Origin: Macrothele yani
Lineage: Eukaryota; Arthropoda; Arachnida; Araneae; Macrothelidae
NCBI GenBank assembly: GCA_039090855.1
Contig: CM077005.1
Coordinates: 15,415,921 to 15,479,920, forward strand
Reading direction: 5' to 3'
DNA: 64,000 nt
The notes under the pieces were generated by a model, which worked only from the letters and a program-made list of their open reading frames with translations, was not told the DNA's origin and made no database searches. The translations under genes were made by a program, and so were the position numbers. This document shows, piece by piece, positions 42,011-52,269 of this stretch. Numbering within the stretch: position 1 is the stretch's first letter; each line of letters begins with the position of its first letter.

Positions 42011-43564
42011 AGTCGTAAGGTCCCAAAAGTAGCAAATCAGATGCAGTTCTCGCTTTTTTTTTGTTGTTTTTTTTTTTTAAAGAAAAGAAAGAAAGAAAAT
42101 AAGGCATATACACATTAAAAGGAGCAACTCAAAAGTTTTACTGTAGTTGAACATGAATGTATTAGCGCACATAATGAATTTCGAGTTTATATCGCAGATT
42201 ATTCACAGCATGTTTGTTTACTTTGTATTGATTATTAAATTGCAACTGCAATTGGCTAAAGCGGACTGAGTAGAGGATATCAACCCAAAAAGAAGGGGCT
42301 TAAATCTGTAGTCGAGAAAGGACAAGGGAGTTTATCTAACATAGTGTTTGGCTCAATATGCTGCGTAGGTTCTTATTTTTTTTTTCTTTTTACGTCGTAA
42401 AAGTGGTAAACAAATTTTGCCGTTTTAGTGTTACTTGTTTTTTCTACAAGAATACTGAAATACAAGTATATATATGTACTTTTTTTTTCTTGAGTTATAT
42501 AAGGTCTACAGGCCCAGAATACGGCGGATCACCAAAATTTCTTCCATTATCCCGGCGACCCAGTTTGCTCCTTAGTGCATCCCAATGCGTAAAACATCTA
42601 ACAATCTTAAAAAAACGTCATTACTTTCCATCGAGAATTTTTCCAGTTTCAATAAATGACTTAGTGTGCTCGTCTAGCATCTTCAAATCTGGAGTCTTCT
42701 TGTGTAAATGCTTTCGTAAGTAGCAAAGTCTGGAGTTTTCTCAAGTTTTTCGCCTATTTCTGTTTTTCCTTTCTTTCTTTTTTTCTTCTTTGTGATTTTT
42801 CTTTCCCGAAGTGCTTATAATTATTCAAAATAAAGACATATTTATGTTCGTCTGTGCATTATAATCACTGAAAGAAACATATACACTTGCATGTTTTACG
42901 CATTACACAACTTACAAAAGTTTCAATTCGTAACGTGCTGCCATCTAAGAATTAAATAAATAAATAAAGAGTATGAATGACACATTTATCGATACTTAGC
43001 GTTACGCCCTTGCGAATTTATAAAAGATGAGTATACTTTGCCCAACTTAAATTATCCACTAAAGAAAAAATTACTGATTGTACATGAATGTTGAAATTTT
43101 TTTTATGGTAATTCTAGATGAAAAGAAGATTATCATATTTCATCAAGAATGATCCCCTCGAATAAAATTTGAACACTGTTATTATTCCTACAAAATACCG
43201 CAAAATATCGGTCAATGTGAGGCAAAATGGTAATATTTTGGGCACTTCTAGAATATTAGGTCGTCTCTCTTACAAAAATTAAGATATCATCTGACTTTTT
43301 GTATTCGAAAAGGTAATGAATTTCTTCGTGAAGATAGGCTAGCGTCACATAAGTAGCGACTCACGGTAACACTCCCTTTTACGATACTAAATATCGTAAA
43401 TCGTAATTATTTCCGTAAAATAAAATGAAATTAAGTTCTCATTAGTTTCAGGATGTTGACAAATTTTCGTTCAACGAATTTAGAAGCTAACAGATGCTCA
43501 TTTAGAAACAGGAATTCAATAACACTGTAGTAGTATATTATATTTATTTTAAAAGTATGTACAA
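42011..43564. other. Unassigned AT-rich region
   Basis: The 121-codon plus-strand frame at 42358 is Phe/Ser-rich with no motif. No supported feature. Confidence 0.4.
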
Positions 43565-43927
43565 GTACCGGGTAGTTATAATTAAAGTGACACTACTCAA
43601 GGAGCTGTGGAGGGAGTACTGTGACAGATATAGTAGTGAAGCTTGGAAGGAAGTCGAATTAGAACATGCCCTCAAGAATTAATTATTAAATAACAAAAAA
43701 TAGGTCACCTACTGACCACCAGGTGGAGGAATGGCGCTGTGAAAGAAAACAAAAGCTGGAATGAGTATATTATTTATTGTTATCGTTCAGAAATTACAAA
43801 GTTGGTTCAATATCTGTGCCATCCAGGTCGATTACATGCTGAATACGCAATACAAAAGTATCAACACACGCTTGCAGCATTTCAGGTGAGACATTTTCAA
43901 AGCCACATAACACACTGTGGTCTATGG
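43565..43927 (-). pseudogene. Mariner-like (DUF4817 group) transposase 3' fragment
   Basis: Minus strand encodes CGFENVSPEMLQACVDTFVL and RIQHVIDLDGTDIEPTL followed by a stop, the C-terminus of the same family as 45218-46049 (PPAMLQACVDNF...DGKHIKPTL). Downstream sequence to about 43570 contains GTCACTTTAATTATAACTAC, a probable TIR. The copy is cut at about 43900. Confidence 0.85.
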
Positions 43928-44208
43928 CAGGGCCGGATGGAGCTCTTGTGGGCGAAATTTCATTGCGGGGCCCAGAGCAAAATTTCATTGTGGGCACTAA
44001 AAAATAAATCTCATATTTTAATAAAGTCGTTTCTGAAAATTATCGTTCGTGAGGAAGACACACGAACACTAGCGTAAAGACAAAATGATTATCTCAAAGA
44101 AGTATTTGCTTTAAGCTTAAGAAAAATACCATAATACGGACTGAAAGTTTAGAGAGAGAGAAAGAGAAAGAAAAAGAAATAAAGACAGGAGAGAAGAGAG
44201 AGAGGAAA

Positions 44209-44240
<32 letters not shown>

Positions 44241-45126
44241 AGAAGAGAGAGAAAGAAAGAGAAATAGAGACAGGAGGGAAGTGAGAGTGGAAGAGAGAGA
44301 GAGAAAGAGAGAGAGAAAAGAGAGAGATAGAGAGAAAGAGAGTAAAAAGTATTAAAATCTACGATTTTCTTTAGCAGGAGAAGATGTTTAGGTTGCATTG
44401 TGACTTATAACAGCTTATTCACAAAAGGATAAAACGATACCTGCTTAGCGAATATTTTCGCATTGCGAATATTTTTGTATAGGAAATATAATAAGGATCC
44501 CTTTAAAATAAATTGGTATAAACAGTTTTTTCCCCCTGATACATGTTTAGTGATTGATTTCTAATGCACAGTGGAGTAACTGACAAATTAGTGACATTTT
44601 AAACTTTCATACGCGTTCATATATGAAAGTTGCCTTTTTTTTTCTTTTTTTTTTTTTCAATTTCTTGTAATGTTGAAAAATTGTCCTCCATATGTAGTCC
44701 GAAAGTAACTTGGATATTGTTCTTTTTATTTCTTAAATTTAAGTATCAGGTTTCCACACAAAATGTTGGATATATAAAAGTAGGGTACCACAAAATGATG
44801 AAATTTAATTTGCTATTTCATGAATGCGGAAAAGATTAAGGTGGTTACAAAAATCATTTCGAATCTGCAAATCTCGGTGTCCGTACGACGAACAGGGGGG
44901 ATAACGTGTTAAAAAATAAGGAGATTGGAAACAAACAAAAAAACTTCAAATTTTTTTTTTGAAGTTTTCGTTTGTTTCGCCCCAAAAGTTACAAAAAAAA
45001 AAAAATGTAGTTAATTTTTTTTTACCGAAAATTATTTTGTTTTCTAAATTGCGGGGGCCCCTGAAGGTTGCATACCCGGAGCTTGGGGCGACCGCCCCGG
45101 TTGCCTCTATGGTTCAGCCGGCCCTG
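43928..45126. mobile_element. hAT-like non-autonomous element inserted beside mariner fragments
   Basis: Ends CAGGGCCGGATGG and the inverse of CAGGGCCGGCTGA. The flanking 8-mers GTCTATGG (43920-43927) and CACTATGG (45127-45134) agree at 6 of 8. The interior holds a purine tract (44150-44340), poly-T runs and GC-rich subterminal stretches (GCGGGGCCC near the left, GGGGCGACCGCCCC near the right). No transposase. Confidence 0.75.
44150..44340. repeat. (GA)n-rich purine tract inside the hAT-like element
   Basis: Nearly pure A/G on the plus strand. The minus-strand Ser/Leu-rich frame across it is an artefact of composition. Confidence 0.92.
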
Positions 45127-46075
45127 CACTATGGACTATGCAGATTATCTGCGAGACAGACTGCAGACTATAAAACAACAAGAACCTTTTCGATGGCAAT
45201 AGTTGTCGACGGTCACCATGTTGGAGAAGAAAGACTTCGCGCTGTTAGTGAAATTGTTTCATGAGAGAAATGGGAATGCGTTATCGGCGCTAAGGTAGTA
45301 CCAAAGATTAAAAGGGTTGCGACGAGGACCCCTGACAAGAAACGTATTAAAGAAAATGATTGTAAAATTTGAAAAAAAACAGGTGAATTAAATGTTTCAC
45401 CTGGAAGAGGCCAGCGATATGCCCCGGAGGAAGTCGAGGAAATCGCTGTTGCTATCACCGACAGTTCAGCAAATGCAGAGGTCCGTGCATCATCAGCAAG
45501 TGCCCGAGCAGTCGCTCGAAAACTGTCAATCTCATAGTCAATTGTACGCAAAGTGCTACGGTGCAAATATTGAAACCCCAAGATCCGGGACCGCGAACAA
45601 ATTTTGCGTTATGGTTTTTGGCGAAAATGGGTATGGAAGAAACCTTTCCTTGCAACATCTTATGGACTGATGAAGTCCATTTTACACTGGCAGGTGCGGT
45701 GAACACTCTTAGCTGCCGGGTATGGGGTACTGCAAATCCACACGTTGTGTTTCAAAGGCCCTTACAGTCCGCCTATGTGATTGTAAGGTGGGGATTCACA
45801 TCCCGTTTTATTCTCGGGACATTTTTCTTCGAGGAAGAAACCCCTGCAAGTGTAGTGCGATGCACCGTTACAAGCGAGGGTTACAGTGACCAGGGTCATA
45901 TTCGCTTCATACCAGAGCTGAAGTCAAGCATAACGAGACATGTTTCAAATATCCCACCTGCAATGCTACAAGCGTGTGTTGATAATTTTGTATTGCGTAT
46001 TCAGCATGTAATCGACCTGGATGGCAAACATATTAAACCAACATTGTAATTTCTGAACGATAACAATAAATAATA
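45127..46075 (+). mobile_element. Mariner-like (DUF4817 group) element, deleted, right end replaced by a Tc1
   Basis: 5' untranslated part and transposase remnant on the plus strand. The homologous minus-strand copy at 43565 shows ACAATAAATAATA continuing into TACTCATTCC; here the same point is followed by a Tc1 terminus at 46076, so the Tc1 inserted at or replaced this TA. Confidence 0.8.
45218..46049 (+). pseudogene. Mariner-like (DUF4817 group) transposase, deleted and frameshifted
   Basis: Starts MLEKKDFALLVKLFHERNGN with a stop soon after, then LKGLRRGPLTRNVLKK, VSPGRGQRYAPEEVEEIAVA (DUF4817 region with GRG linker) and KLSIS. The last frame, from 45561, gives TNFALWFLAKMGMEETFPCN and ILWTDEVHFTLAGAVNT with the first Asp, WGTANPHVV and GFTSRFILGTFFFEEETP. 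It then jumps to LKSSITRHVSNIPPAMLQAC and ends GKHIKPTL. The part with the second and third Asp is missing. Confidence 0.87.
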
Positions 46076-47040
46076 CACGGTCGAGTCACATTACGTATTG
46101 TGACCACCAGCTAATATCCTAATAACCGCCGTGTGCAGCGCGGACAGCAGCTAGACGGGCTGGGAGGGACTCAAAAAGGTGCTGGAAGGTGTTCACAGGT
46201 ATGTGAAGCCATGCTGACTGCAGTGCATCTGGCAGCTATTGGAGGGTGCGTGGTGGAGGATCCATAGAGCGAATAACACGATGGAGGTGGTCACATGGAT
46301 GCTCAATCGGGTTTAATTCTGGGGAATTAGGGGGCCAGGGAAGTACTTTGAAGTCTTCATCGTGCTCTTCCAAATACTCTCGGACATTTCTAGTGGTGTG
46401 ACACATCGCATTGTCGAGCTGGAAGATCCCATCCGCTCCGGGGAAGACAATCAGCATGTATAGATGCACGTGGTCTGCAAGGAGGGATTCATAACGAATT
46501 CGGTCTATAGTGCCTTCCACGGGTATGAGTGGACCCAGGGAATGCCACGAAAACATTTCCCAGACCATCGTGCTGCGCCACCAACTTGTGTTATTCCAGA
46601 AATGGTTGAAGAGTGTTTGTTCTCCGATGTTTCTCGCCTTATACGCCAACGTCGATCCGTTCGACGAAGCAGAAAACGTGACTCATCGGAGAAGGCAATC
46701 CTTTGCCAATCAGCGGAGGTCCAATTCCGATACTGCCGTGCAAATGTAAGCCTTTCTGCCGATGCACCTTCGTTATAGCTTAGGTGCAGTGGCCATCCGT
46801 CTGCATCGGAGCAACATAGGCAGTATGGGTTCGCTGAACTGTCGTTTTAGACACACTTCCGGTAGCCTCCTGATTCATTCGGCTAGTGAGATGCTCCACT
46901 GTAGCGTGTCGATCTGCCCTCACGCATCTTCGCAGCCGACGTTCACCTCTCACATCAATGGCATGTGGTGCTCCGCAGTTTCCACGTCGCTTATTCGCAA
47001 ATTTAAGAAATAAATACGAATGCGCGTCGGGTCTCACTTT
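46076..47040 (-). mobile_element. Tc1-like element with 36-residue DDE spacing, 5'-truncated
   Basis: The left (3') end CACGGTCGAGTCACATTACG follows TA at 46074-46075. I found no matching TIR on the right, so the 5' end is lost at about 47000-47040. It encodes a transposase remnant on the minus strand. Confidence 0.8.
46236..47010 (-). pseudogene. Tc1-like (DD36E-type) transposase remnant
   Basis: The upstream part, 47010-46790, encodes GERRLRRCVRADRHATVEHL and TSRMNQEATGSVSKTTVQR, the second helix-turn-helix. After frame changes, 46649-46236 gives WWRSTMVWEMFSWHSLGPLI, VEGTIDRIRYESLLADHV, then QLDNAMCHTTRNVREYLEEH and PWPPNSPELNPIEH. I count 36 residues between the Asp of QLDNA and the Glu of PIEH, against 34 in the other Tc1 copies in this window. 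The first Asp region is frame-disrupted. Confidence 0.82.
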
Positions 47041-47270
47041 ACGACATTCAGTCACAGGGTAAATTTCCTTTCTGTATGAAAATCTTCTCAAAAATGCTTA
47101 CTGGTAAGATGCAATTTCACCATGTAATTCAAGCTTAAAGCTATAAGTGCCGTGGACGTGAAAGTAGTAATTGCTCATTATTGTGTAAAGTATGAAAACA
47201 TATTTTTGGACAGAAATGCTATACCAAGCCGTAATTGTTATTCGAAACGAGTAATTATGATATAGATATA
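47041..47270. other. Short unassigned spacer
   Basis: Nothing recognised. Confidence 0.4.
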
Positions 47271-47411
47271 CAAGGGACATCCTGAAACTAATGCCTCCTC
47301 CTTAATGACTTTTGAAAATTCGAAGTGATTTTAATGAAACCTCATTGACATGTACTATGATACGTTACCAATTTAGGAACCCATTTTTTTTTCAGAATGG
47401 GAAGTAAAGAT

Positions 47412-47575
47412 TGTGACGTACCTGCCAGCAGGACGCACACGACATAAAGGCAGATAGGAATCAGAATAAACGTCTGCGTAGCTCAGTTGGTAGAGCGACT
47501 TGTTCCGGAATAAGCGGCCTCGGGTTCGAATCCCGGCGTAGACCAAAAATGACGGAGAAATTTACTTCGTTATAA
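47412..47575 (+). repeat. TRIM left LTR
   Basis: Begins TGTGACGTACCTGCCAG and ends TTCGTTATAA just before the primer-binding site. The usual terminal CA is not seen. Confidence 0.75.
47472..47544 (+). promoter_or_regulatory. tRNA-like block (Pol III A and B boxes) in left LTR
   Basis: GTCTGCG at 47472 pairs with CGTAGAC at 47537-47543, making a full 7-bp acceptor stem with one G-U. D arm GCTCAGTTGGTAGAGC and T arm TCGGGTTCGAATCCCGG are canonical, which gives A box TAGCTCAGTTGG and B box GGTTCGAATCC. The anticodon arm is abnormal: CTTGTTCC/GGAATAAG would pair as one stem with no proper loop. I read it as a tRNA-derived Pol III promoter, not a working tRNA gene. Confidence 0.75.
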
Positions 47576-47834
47576 TGGCGCCCGAACTATCCGGATGACC
47601 CGGCCGTTCAAAAATCTCGCATTGGTGTGATGTTATTTCCACACCGCGAGACAGGAAAAATCAGAGAATTCCTTCTCCAGCGCTTCGAAAAATAAAAATG
47701 TATGTTGCATTCCACACAGCAGATTGACTGGGAGTTCTCAAGTGCACGTTCTACAGTGGATGGTTGCCTGCAACGATTCATGGTCAAGGCTGACCCGTGG
47801 GCCATGCCCCCGGCTCTCTTTCGGGGGGGGGAGA

Positions 47835-47997
47835 TGTGACGTACCTGCCAGAAGGACGCACACGACATAAAGGCAGATGGGAATCAGAATAAACGTCTGC
47901 GTAGCTCAGTTGGTAGAGCGACTTGTTCCGGAATAAGCGGCCTCGGGTTCGAATCCTGGCGCGGATAAAAATGACGGAGAAATTTACTTCCTTATAA
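47835..47997 (+). repeat. TRIM right LTR
   Basis: Starts TGTGACGTACCTGCCAG after the polypurine tract and ends TTCCTTATAA, followed by resumed mariner coding sequence. Confidence 0.75.
47895..47966 (+). promoter_or_regulatory. tRNA-like block in right LTR
   Basis: Same block as in the left LTR, with substitutions in the T arm (CCTGG for CCCGG) and in the 3' acceptor strand (GCGGAT for GTAGAC), so the acceptor stem is weakened. A and B boxes remain intact. Confidence 0.72.
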
Positions 47998-48881
47998 TGA
48001 CCATGAAAAGCTGCGAGACGTAATTTAATTCCTGGAAAAAAGAGGGATGTGAGGCTCCAGAAATCCACAGAAGGCTCCAGGCGGTGCATGAGCCGCCACA
48101 ATCGATATCAGTAATGCCCGAAGTTAGATAAAGAGGTTTCGAGAGAGAAACAATTCAGTGTCAGACAAACAACGGAGTGAAAGACCCGCAACTGCAGTTA
48201 CATATGCCAACAGGTAACAAGTGAAAGACCTCATCACAGCGGATCGTCGTGTCACCATCCAGGAGTTGTGTGATGTAATTCAAGCTTAAGGAAGCTATCA
48301 GAAGTAAAAGATGTGACATTCTACTTCATAATGTTGTTTTACACCATAATAACGCAAGTCTCCACAACTCAATGGCGACCTCACAGGCTATTGCCAAATG
48401 TGGTGGATGGTGATGCCCCAAACTCCCTACAGTCTTGATTTGGCTCCCTCAGACTTTTTCCTGTTTGCCCCTTTGAAAAACACCCTTCGTGGGAAACGTT
48501 TCGATGATGTGACAGACGTTAAAGTGGCTGTGAACTCATGGGTGAAACAGCCTCAGGAATTTTTTCCAAAATGGATTTTACCAATGGGTTCATAGATGGT
48601 GGAAGTGTATAGAAAGTGCTGAACAATACTTTGAATAGGCTATCATTATTAACAACATGTCCAAGTATTTTGACACCAAGTTTCACATTTTTGCTGCTAC
48701 AAAAAATCTTATGAGGGACGAGGCATAATTTTTTCAGGATGCCCTTTGTACAACAGAACGCCGATTATCCGGAATCCCAATTATCTGGACAACTTCTTGA
48801 ATACTGCTTTCGGCGCTGTATAGAATTTTTTCGCGTGACATCTCTCTCATTTTTCACCCAGCAATTCTCAAAAGCATCCTC

Positions 48882-49101
48882 TTTTTTATTGGGGGGGGGG
48901 GTAATGACCACCGTGAGCAACTCAACGGGTTATAAGTAGTCACCCGTCCCTAATTTAGGGTAACTGGTTCTGGGGAAGGGAGAAGAGATCCAGTGCCGTA
49001 AGACAAACACAACATCCATACCTCACCGAGATTCGAACACGGACCCAACTCGGACGAATGATCAGAAGCCAACGCTTACACCACTGCACCACCGGGGCGG
49101 C
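48882..49101 (-). mobile_element. SINE family B, copy 4
   Basis: Minus-strand copy with the family's body (CCTAAATTAGGGACGGG), B box changed to GTGTTCGAATC, and a G run replacing part of the 3' junction. The flanks AAAGCATCCTCTT and AAAGCACTCTTCT look like a diverged target duplication made from one unit of the adjacent minisatellite. More diverged than copies 1 and 2. Confidence 0.85.
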
Positions 49102-49109
49102 AAAGCACT

Positions 49110-50545
49110 CTTCTATACGTCTGAAGATTATCTCTCTGTCCTCCAACTGGATTTTACAAAAGCATTCTTCTATATCTGAATACTCTTTCTCGCTCTCTTT
49201 ACTTCACAAAAGCATTCTTTTATATCAGAAGACTCTTTCTCACTGCGTTTAATTCACGAAAGCATTCTTCTATATCTGAAGACTTTCTCACTCTCTTTAA
49301 TTTAACAAAAGCATTCTTCTTAATCTGAAGACTCTCACTCTCTTTAATTCACAAAAGCATTCTTCTATATCTGAAGACTCTTTCTCACTTGCTTTAATTA
49401 ACAAAAGCATTCTTCTAAATCTGAAGGTTCTCACTCTCTTTAATTCACAAAAGCATTCTTCTATAACTGAAGACTCTTTCTCACTCTTTTTAATTCACAA
49501 AAGCATTCTTCTATATCTGAAGACTCTTTCTCACTCGCTTTAAGTAACAAAAGCATTCTTCTTAATCTGAAGACTCTCACTCTCTTTAATTCACAAAAGC
49601 ATTCTTCTATATCTGAATACTTTTTCTCACTCTCTTTAATTCACAAAAGCATTCCTTTATATCAGAAGACTCTTTCTCACTGCGTTTAATTCACGAAAGC
49701 ATTCTTCTATATCTGAAGACTCTTTCTCACTTGCTTTAATTAACAAAAGCATTCTTCTTAATCTGAAGATTCTCACTCTCTTTAATTCACAAAAGCATTC
49801 TTCTATATCTGAAGATTCTTTCTCACTCTCTTTAATTCACAAAAACATTCTTCTTAATCTGAAGACTCTCACTCTCTTTAATTCACAAAAGCATTCTTCT
49901 ATATCTGAATACTTTTTCTCACTCTCTTTAATTCACAAAAGCATTCTTTTATATCAGAAGACTGTCTCACTGCGTTTAATTCACGAAAGCATTCTTCTAT
50001 ATCTGAAGACTCTTTCTCACTCGCTTTAATTAACAAAAGCATTCTTCTTAATCTGAAGACTCCTTCTCACTTGCTTTAATTAACAAAAGCATTCTTCTAT
50101 ATCTGAAGACTCTCTCTCACTCGCTTTAATTCACAAAAGCATTCTTCTTAATCTGAAGACTCTCACTCTCTTTAACTCACAAAAGCATTCTTCTATATCT
50201 GAAGACTCTTTCTCACTTGCTTTAATTAACAAAAGCATTCGTCTTAATCTGAAGGTTCTCACTCTCTTTAATTCACAAAAGCATTCTTCTATATCTGAAG
50301 ACTCTTTCTCACTCTCTTTAATTCACAAAAGCATTCTTCTATATCTGAAGACTCTTTCTCACTCGCTTTAATTAACAAAAGCATTCTTCTTAATCTGAAG
50401 ACTCACTCTCTTTAATTCACGAAAGCATTCTTCTATATCTGAAGACCCTTTCTCACTCTCTTTAATTAACAAAAGCATTCTTCTGTATCTGAAGACTCTT
50501 TCTCACTTTCTTTAATTCACAAAAGCATTCTTCTAAATCTGGAGG
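49110..50545 (+). repeat. 51-bp minisatellite with higher-order structure, ~28 copies
   Basis: Units of about 45-51 bp combine TTCACAAAAGCATTCTTCTA, TATCTGAAGACTCTTTCTCA and CTCTCTTTAA. Two main subtypes, one with CTATATCTGAAGACTCTTTC and one with CTTAATCTGAAGACTCTCAC, alternate, and longer blocks of several units recur (for example 49500-49800 and 49890-50160), a higher-order pattern. The SINE-B insertion at 48882 interrupts its first unit. Confidence 0.93.
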
Positions 50546-50783
50546 CCAACTTGTTTCTGTGGACCAAGCTCTAATCATATTCCACACTTCCCTTGAGGTC
50601 TCACCCTGCAGGGCATGTATTGACTATAAATGAGGAGAATGTGGTTAAGTTTGAGTTTTATGTTTCGTATGCTATTTTTTTTACCATACTGCTATTTTCA
50701 GCGAAAAGAATTTGATTATCCGGACCCCGAAGGTCTCCTGACTGATTCGGATGATTGGTGCTGTACTGTACACACACACACAT

Positions 50784-51010
50784 ACTGTTAAAAATTGGTA
50801 CTTAGAAATAAGCAAAATGTACTAGTTTTTGAGTACATTCTGGACTTATAACGGCTCCGAGTACTTGTGTCTCATTTTGGAAAAAGACACGTACTCATTT
50901 TTGAGTGCATACAGGGAATCAGTTGTGAGTACTGTATATCTGGTATTTCTAATTTGAAATAGATGTACTCATTTTTGAGTACATATACGAGTATTTCAAA
51001 TATATGTACT
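50784..51010 (+). repeat. Interspersed repeat R2, copy 2
   Basis: Homologous to 23090-23300, preceded by (CA)n. Contains GTACTCATTTTTGAGTACAT-type palindromes. An inverted, more diverged R2 end lies at about 53215-53310, next to another (CA)n. Confidence 0.75.
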
Positions 51011-51032
51011 AAATATCCATGTATTTAAAATA

Positions 51033-52263
51033 CACAGGAGTTGTCCAAAAATATGGAAACACTTTGAAACAATAGGTGTTACGCACCCAATGTGGTGTGG
51101 GAACACCCTTGGCATTTAAAACTGCTTGAATCCTCCGTGGAATGGAAGCATACAAGTCCTGGATGGTGGTGAGTGGTATGTTTCACAATTCTTCCTACCG
51201 AAACTGATCCAATTCCTTCAGGGACGTCGGAGGATAACGGGATCGCACTCTGTTTTCTAACATAGACCACAGGGGCTGAATGATGTTTAGGTCTGGTGAT
51301 TGTGTAGGCCAGGAAAGGTGTGCAACTTCATCCTCATGTTCCTCAAACAATGATTGAACAGTTCGACTTCTGTGAATCGGGGCATTATCATCTTGAAAGG
51401 TGCAATCCCCTGACGCAGACAATGCCTGCGCCATTGAATGCACAAGGTCGGCCAAAAGTATGGCATAGTCACCGATGGCGATCCGTCTGTGTAAGGTAAT
51501 AATGGGATCTACTGAAAACCACGAGATCATGGCCCAAATCATTACGGAACCGCCCCCATTCTTCACTGTAAGGAGGAGACAGCCTGGGTTGTAGGCTTCT
51601 CGGGGGTTCTTCACACGTAGACTCGTCCTCTGGTGGGGAATAGTAAAAAAAATTGATTCATCGGAAAACAAGACATGCTTCCATTTATCCGCAGTCCACG
51701 TTTTATGTTCCTGGCACCACTGTAGTCTCCGTTTCATATTCACCTGTGACACCAGGGGTTTTGCAGTAGCAGCTCTACCGTAAATATTGTGCTTATGCAA
51801 TTCCCTTCGCACGGTATGGATCGACACTGGGTTTTGGAGATGTGCATTAAGCTCAGCAGTCACTTTCGTGGCTGTGGTCTTTCTGTATACGGTCACAGTC
51901 CTCTTTAATGTCCTTCTGTCTCTCTCAGAGAGTTTGGTTTTCCTTCCACAGTTGTGTCTCGCAGATGATGCTGTGCCGTGAACATTGTATGCTGTCATGT
52001 CCTTCGATACAGTACCTCTCGATACCCCCAATACCTGTACCACTGTGGTTACCGACGCACCAACCAGACAGACGGGCTCCTACAATCTGCCCTCTTTGGA
52101 ACTCCGACAAGTCACTCATTGTGCCTTCACCTGGAACGAAATTATGCAAACACTCATTTACAATGCAATCACAAAAAAAAAATTGTTCGTTTTACTCGAA
52201 AAGCAGCATATACCGAAGTCACTGTTTTCAGAGAGGTGTTTGCATTATTTTGGACAACCCCTG
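51033..52263 (-). mobile_element. Full-length Tc1-like element with 36-residue DDE spacing
   Basis: The TIRs share CAGG.GTTGTCCAAAA.TA and AAACAC, bounded by TA at 51031-51032 and 52264-52265. About 1.23 kb. It holds the least damaged Tc1 transposase of the window on the minus strand. Confidence 0.9.
51195..52119 (-). pseudogene. Tc1-like (DD36E-type) transposase with Glu-to-Gln change
   Basis: MSDLSEFQRGQIVGARLSG starts at 52119. A small frameshift near 52045 leads into a 282-codon open frame (52043-51195): MVQVLGVSRGTVSKDMTAYN, GRKTKLSERDRRTLKRTVTV, then the catalytic core with LFSDESIFF (first Asp), FQDDNAPIHRSRTVQSLFEE (second Asp) and SPDLNIIQPLWSMLENRV. At the third catalytic position the codon is CAG (Gln) instead of GAG (Glu). 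I count 36 residues from the second Asp to that Gln. One frameshift and one catalytic change are the only obvious defects. Confidence 0.9.
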
Positions 52264-52269
52264 TATGTG

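Larger units (their letters stand above)
47412..47997 (+). mobile_element. TRIM: miniature LTR retrotransposon with tRNA-like sequence in its LTRs
   Basis: Two direct repeats of 164 and 163 bp (47412-47575 and 47835-47997), differing at about eight positions, enclose 259 bp. Right after the first comes TGGCGCCCGAAC (47576-47587), the 12-nt start of a tRNA-Lys-type primer-binding site. Right before the second is a G-rich polypurine tract (GGGGGGGGGAGA, 47823-47834). There is no room for gag or pol. This is the layout of a TRIM. Each LTR contains a complete tRNA-like block with A and B boxes. No clean target duplication is visible. Confidence 0.78.
47396..48595 (+). pseudogene. Mariner transposase, split by a TRIM and internally deleted
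   Basis: MGSKD at 47397-47411 is followed, after the insert, by HEKLRDVI at 48004, FLEKRGM, then IKRFRERNNSVSDKQRSERP and VKDLITADRRVTIQELCDVI, the N-terminal and second helix-turn-helix of a mariner. A deletion then joins to LHHNNASLHNSMA, where HHDNA is expected, so the second Asp is Asn, and to TPYSLDLAPSDFFLFAPLKN, which keeps the third Asp. It ends PKWILPMGS. Removing the insert restores one frame across the junction, which supports the insertion model. Confidence 0.87.
47271..48748 (+). mobile_element. Mariner element interrupted by a TRIM
   Basis: Ends CAAGGGACATCCTGAAA..ATGCCTC and the inverse of CAAAGGGCATCCTGAAA...ATGCCTCGTCC, with TA at 47269-47270 and 48749-48750. Subtracting the nested 586-bp insert leaves about 890 bp, so it also has an internal deletion. 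Its right TA is also the left TA of the pogo-like element at 48751. Confidence 0.88.
48751..50768. mobile_element. pogo/Tigger-like element filled with a minisatellite and a SINE
   Basis: Left end CAACAGAACGCCGATTATCC and the inverse of the right end CAGTACAGCACCAATCATCC match at about two thirds of positions and resemble the pogo-type end at 39898. TA flanks: 48749-48750 and 50769-50770. The interior has no transposase; about 1.4 kb of the 2.0 kb is a tandem array. Confidence 0.7.

Noticed and set aside
42358..42723. 121-codon plus-strand frame as a membrane protein
   Set aside because: Phe/Ser-rich because of T runs; no signal of coding conservation.
47472..47966. Two functional tRNA genes (CCG anticodon position)
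   Set aside because: Acceptor, D and T arms are good, but the anticodon arm cannot form a normal 5-bp stem and 7-nt loop. Both copies sit at identical positions in TRIM LTRs.
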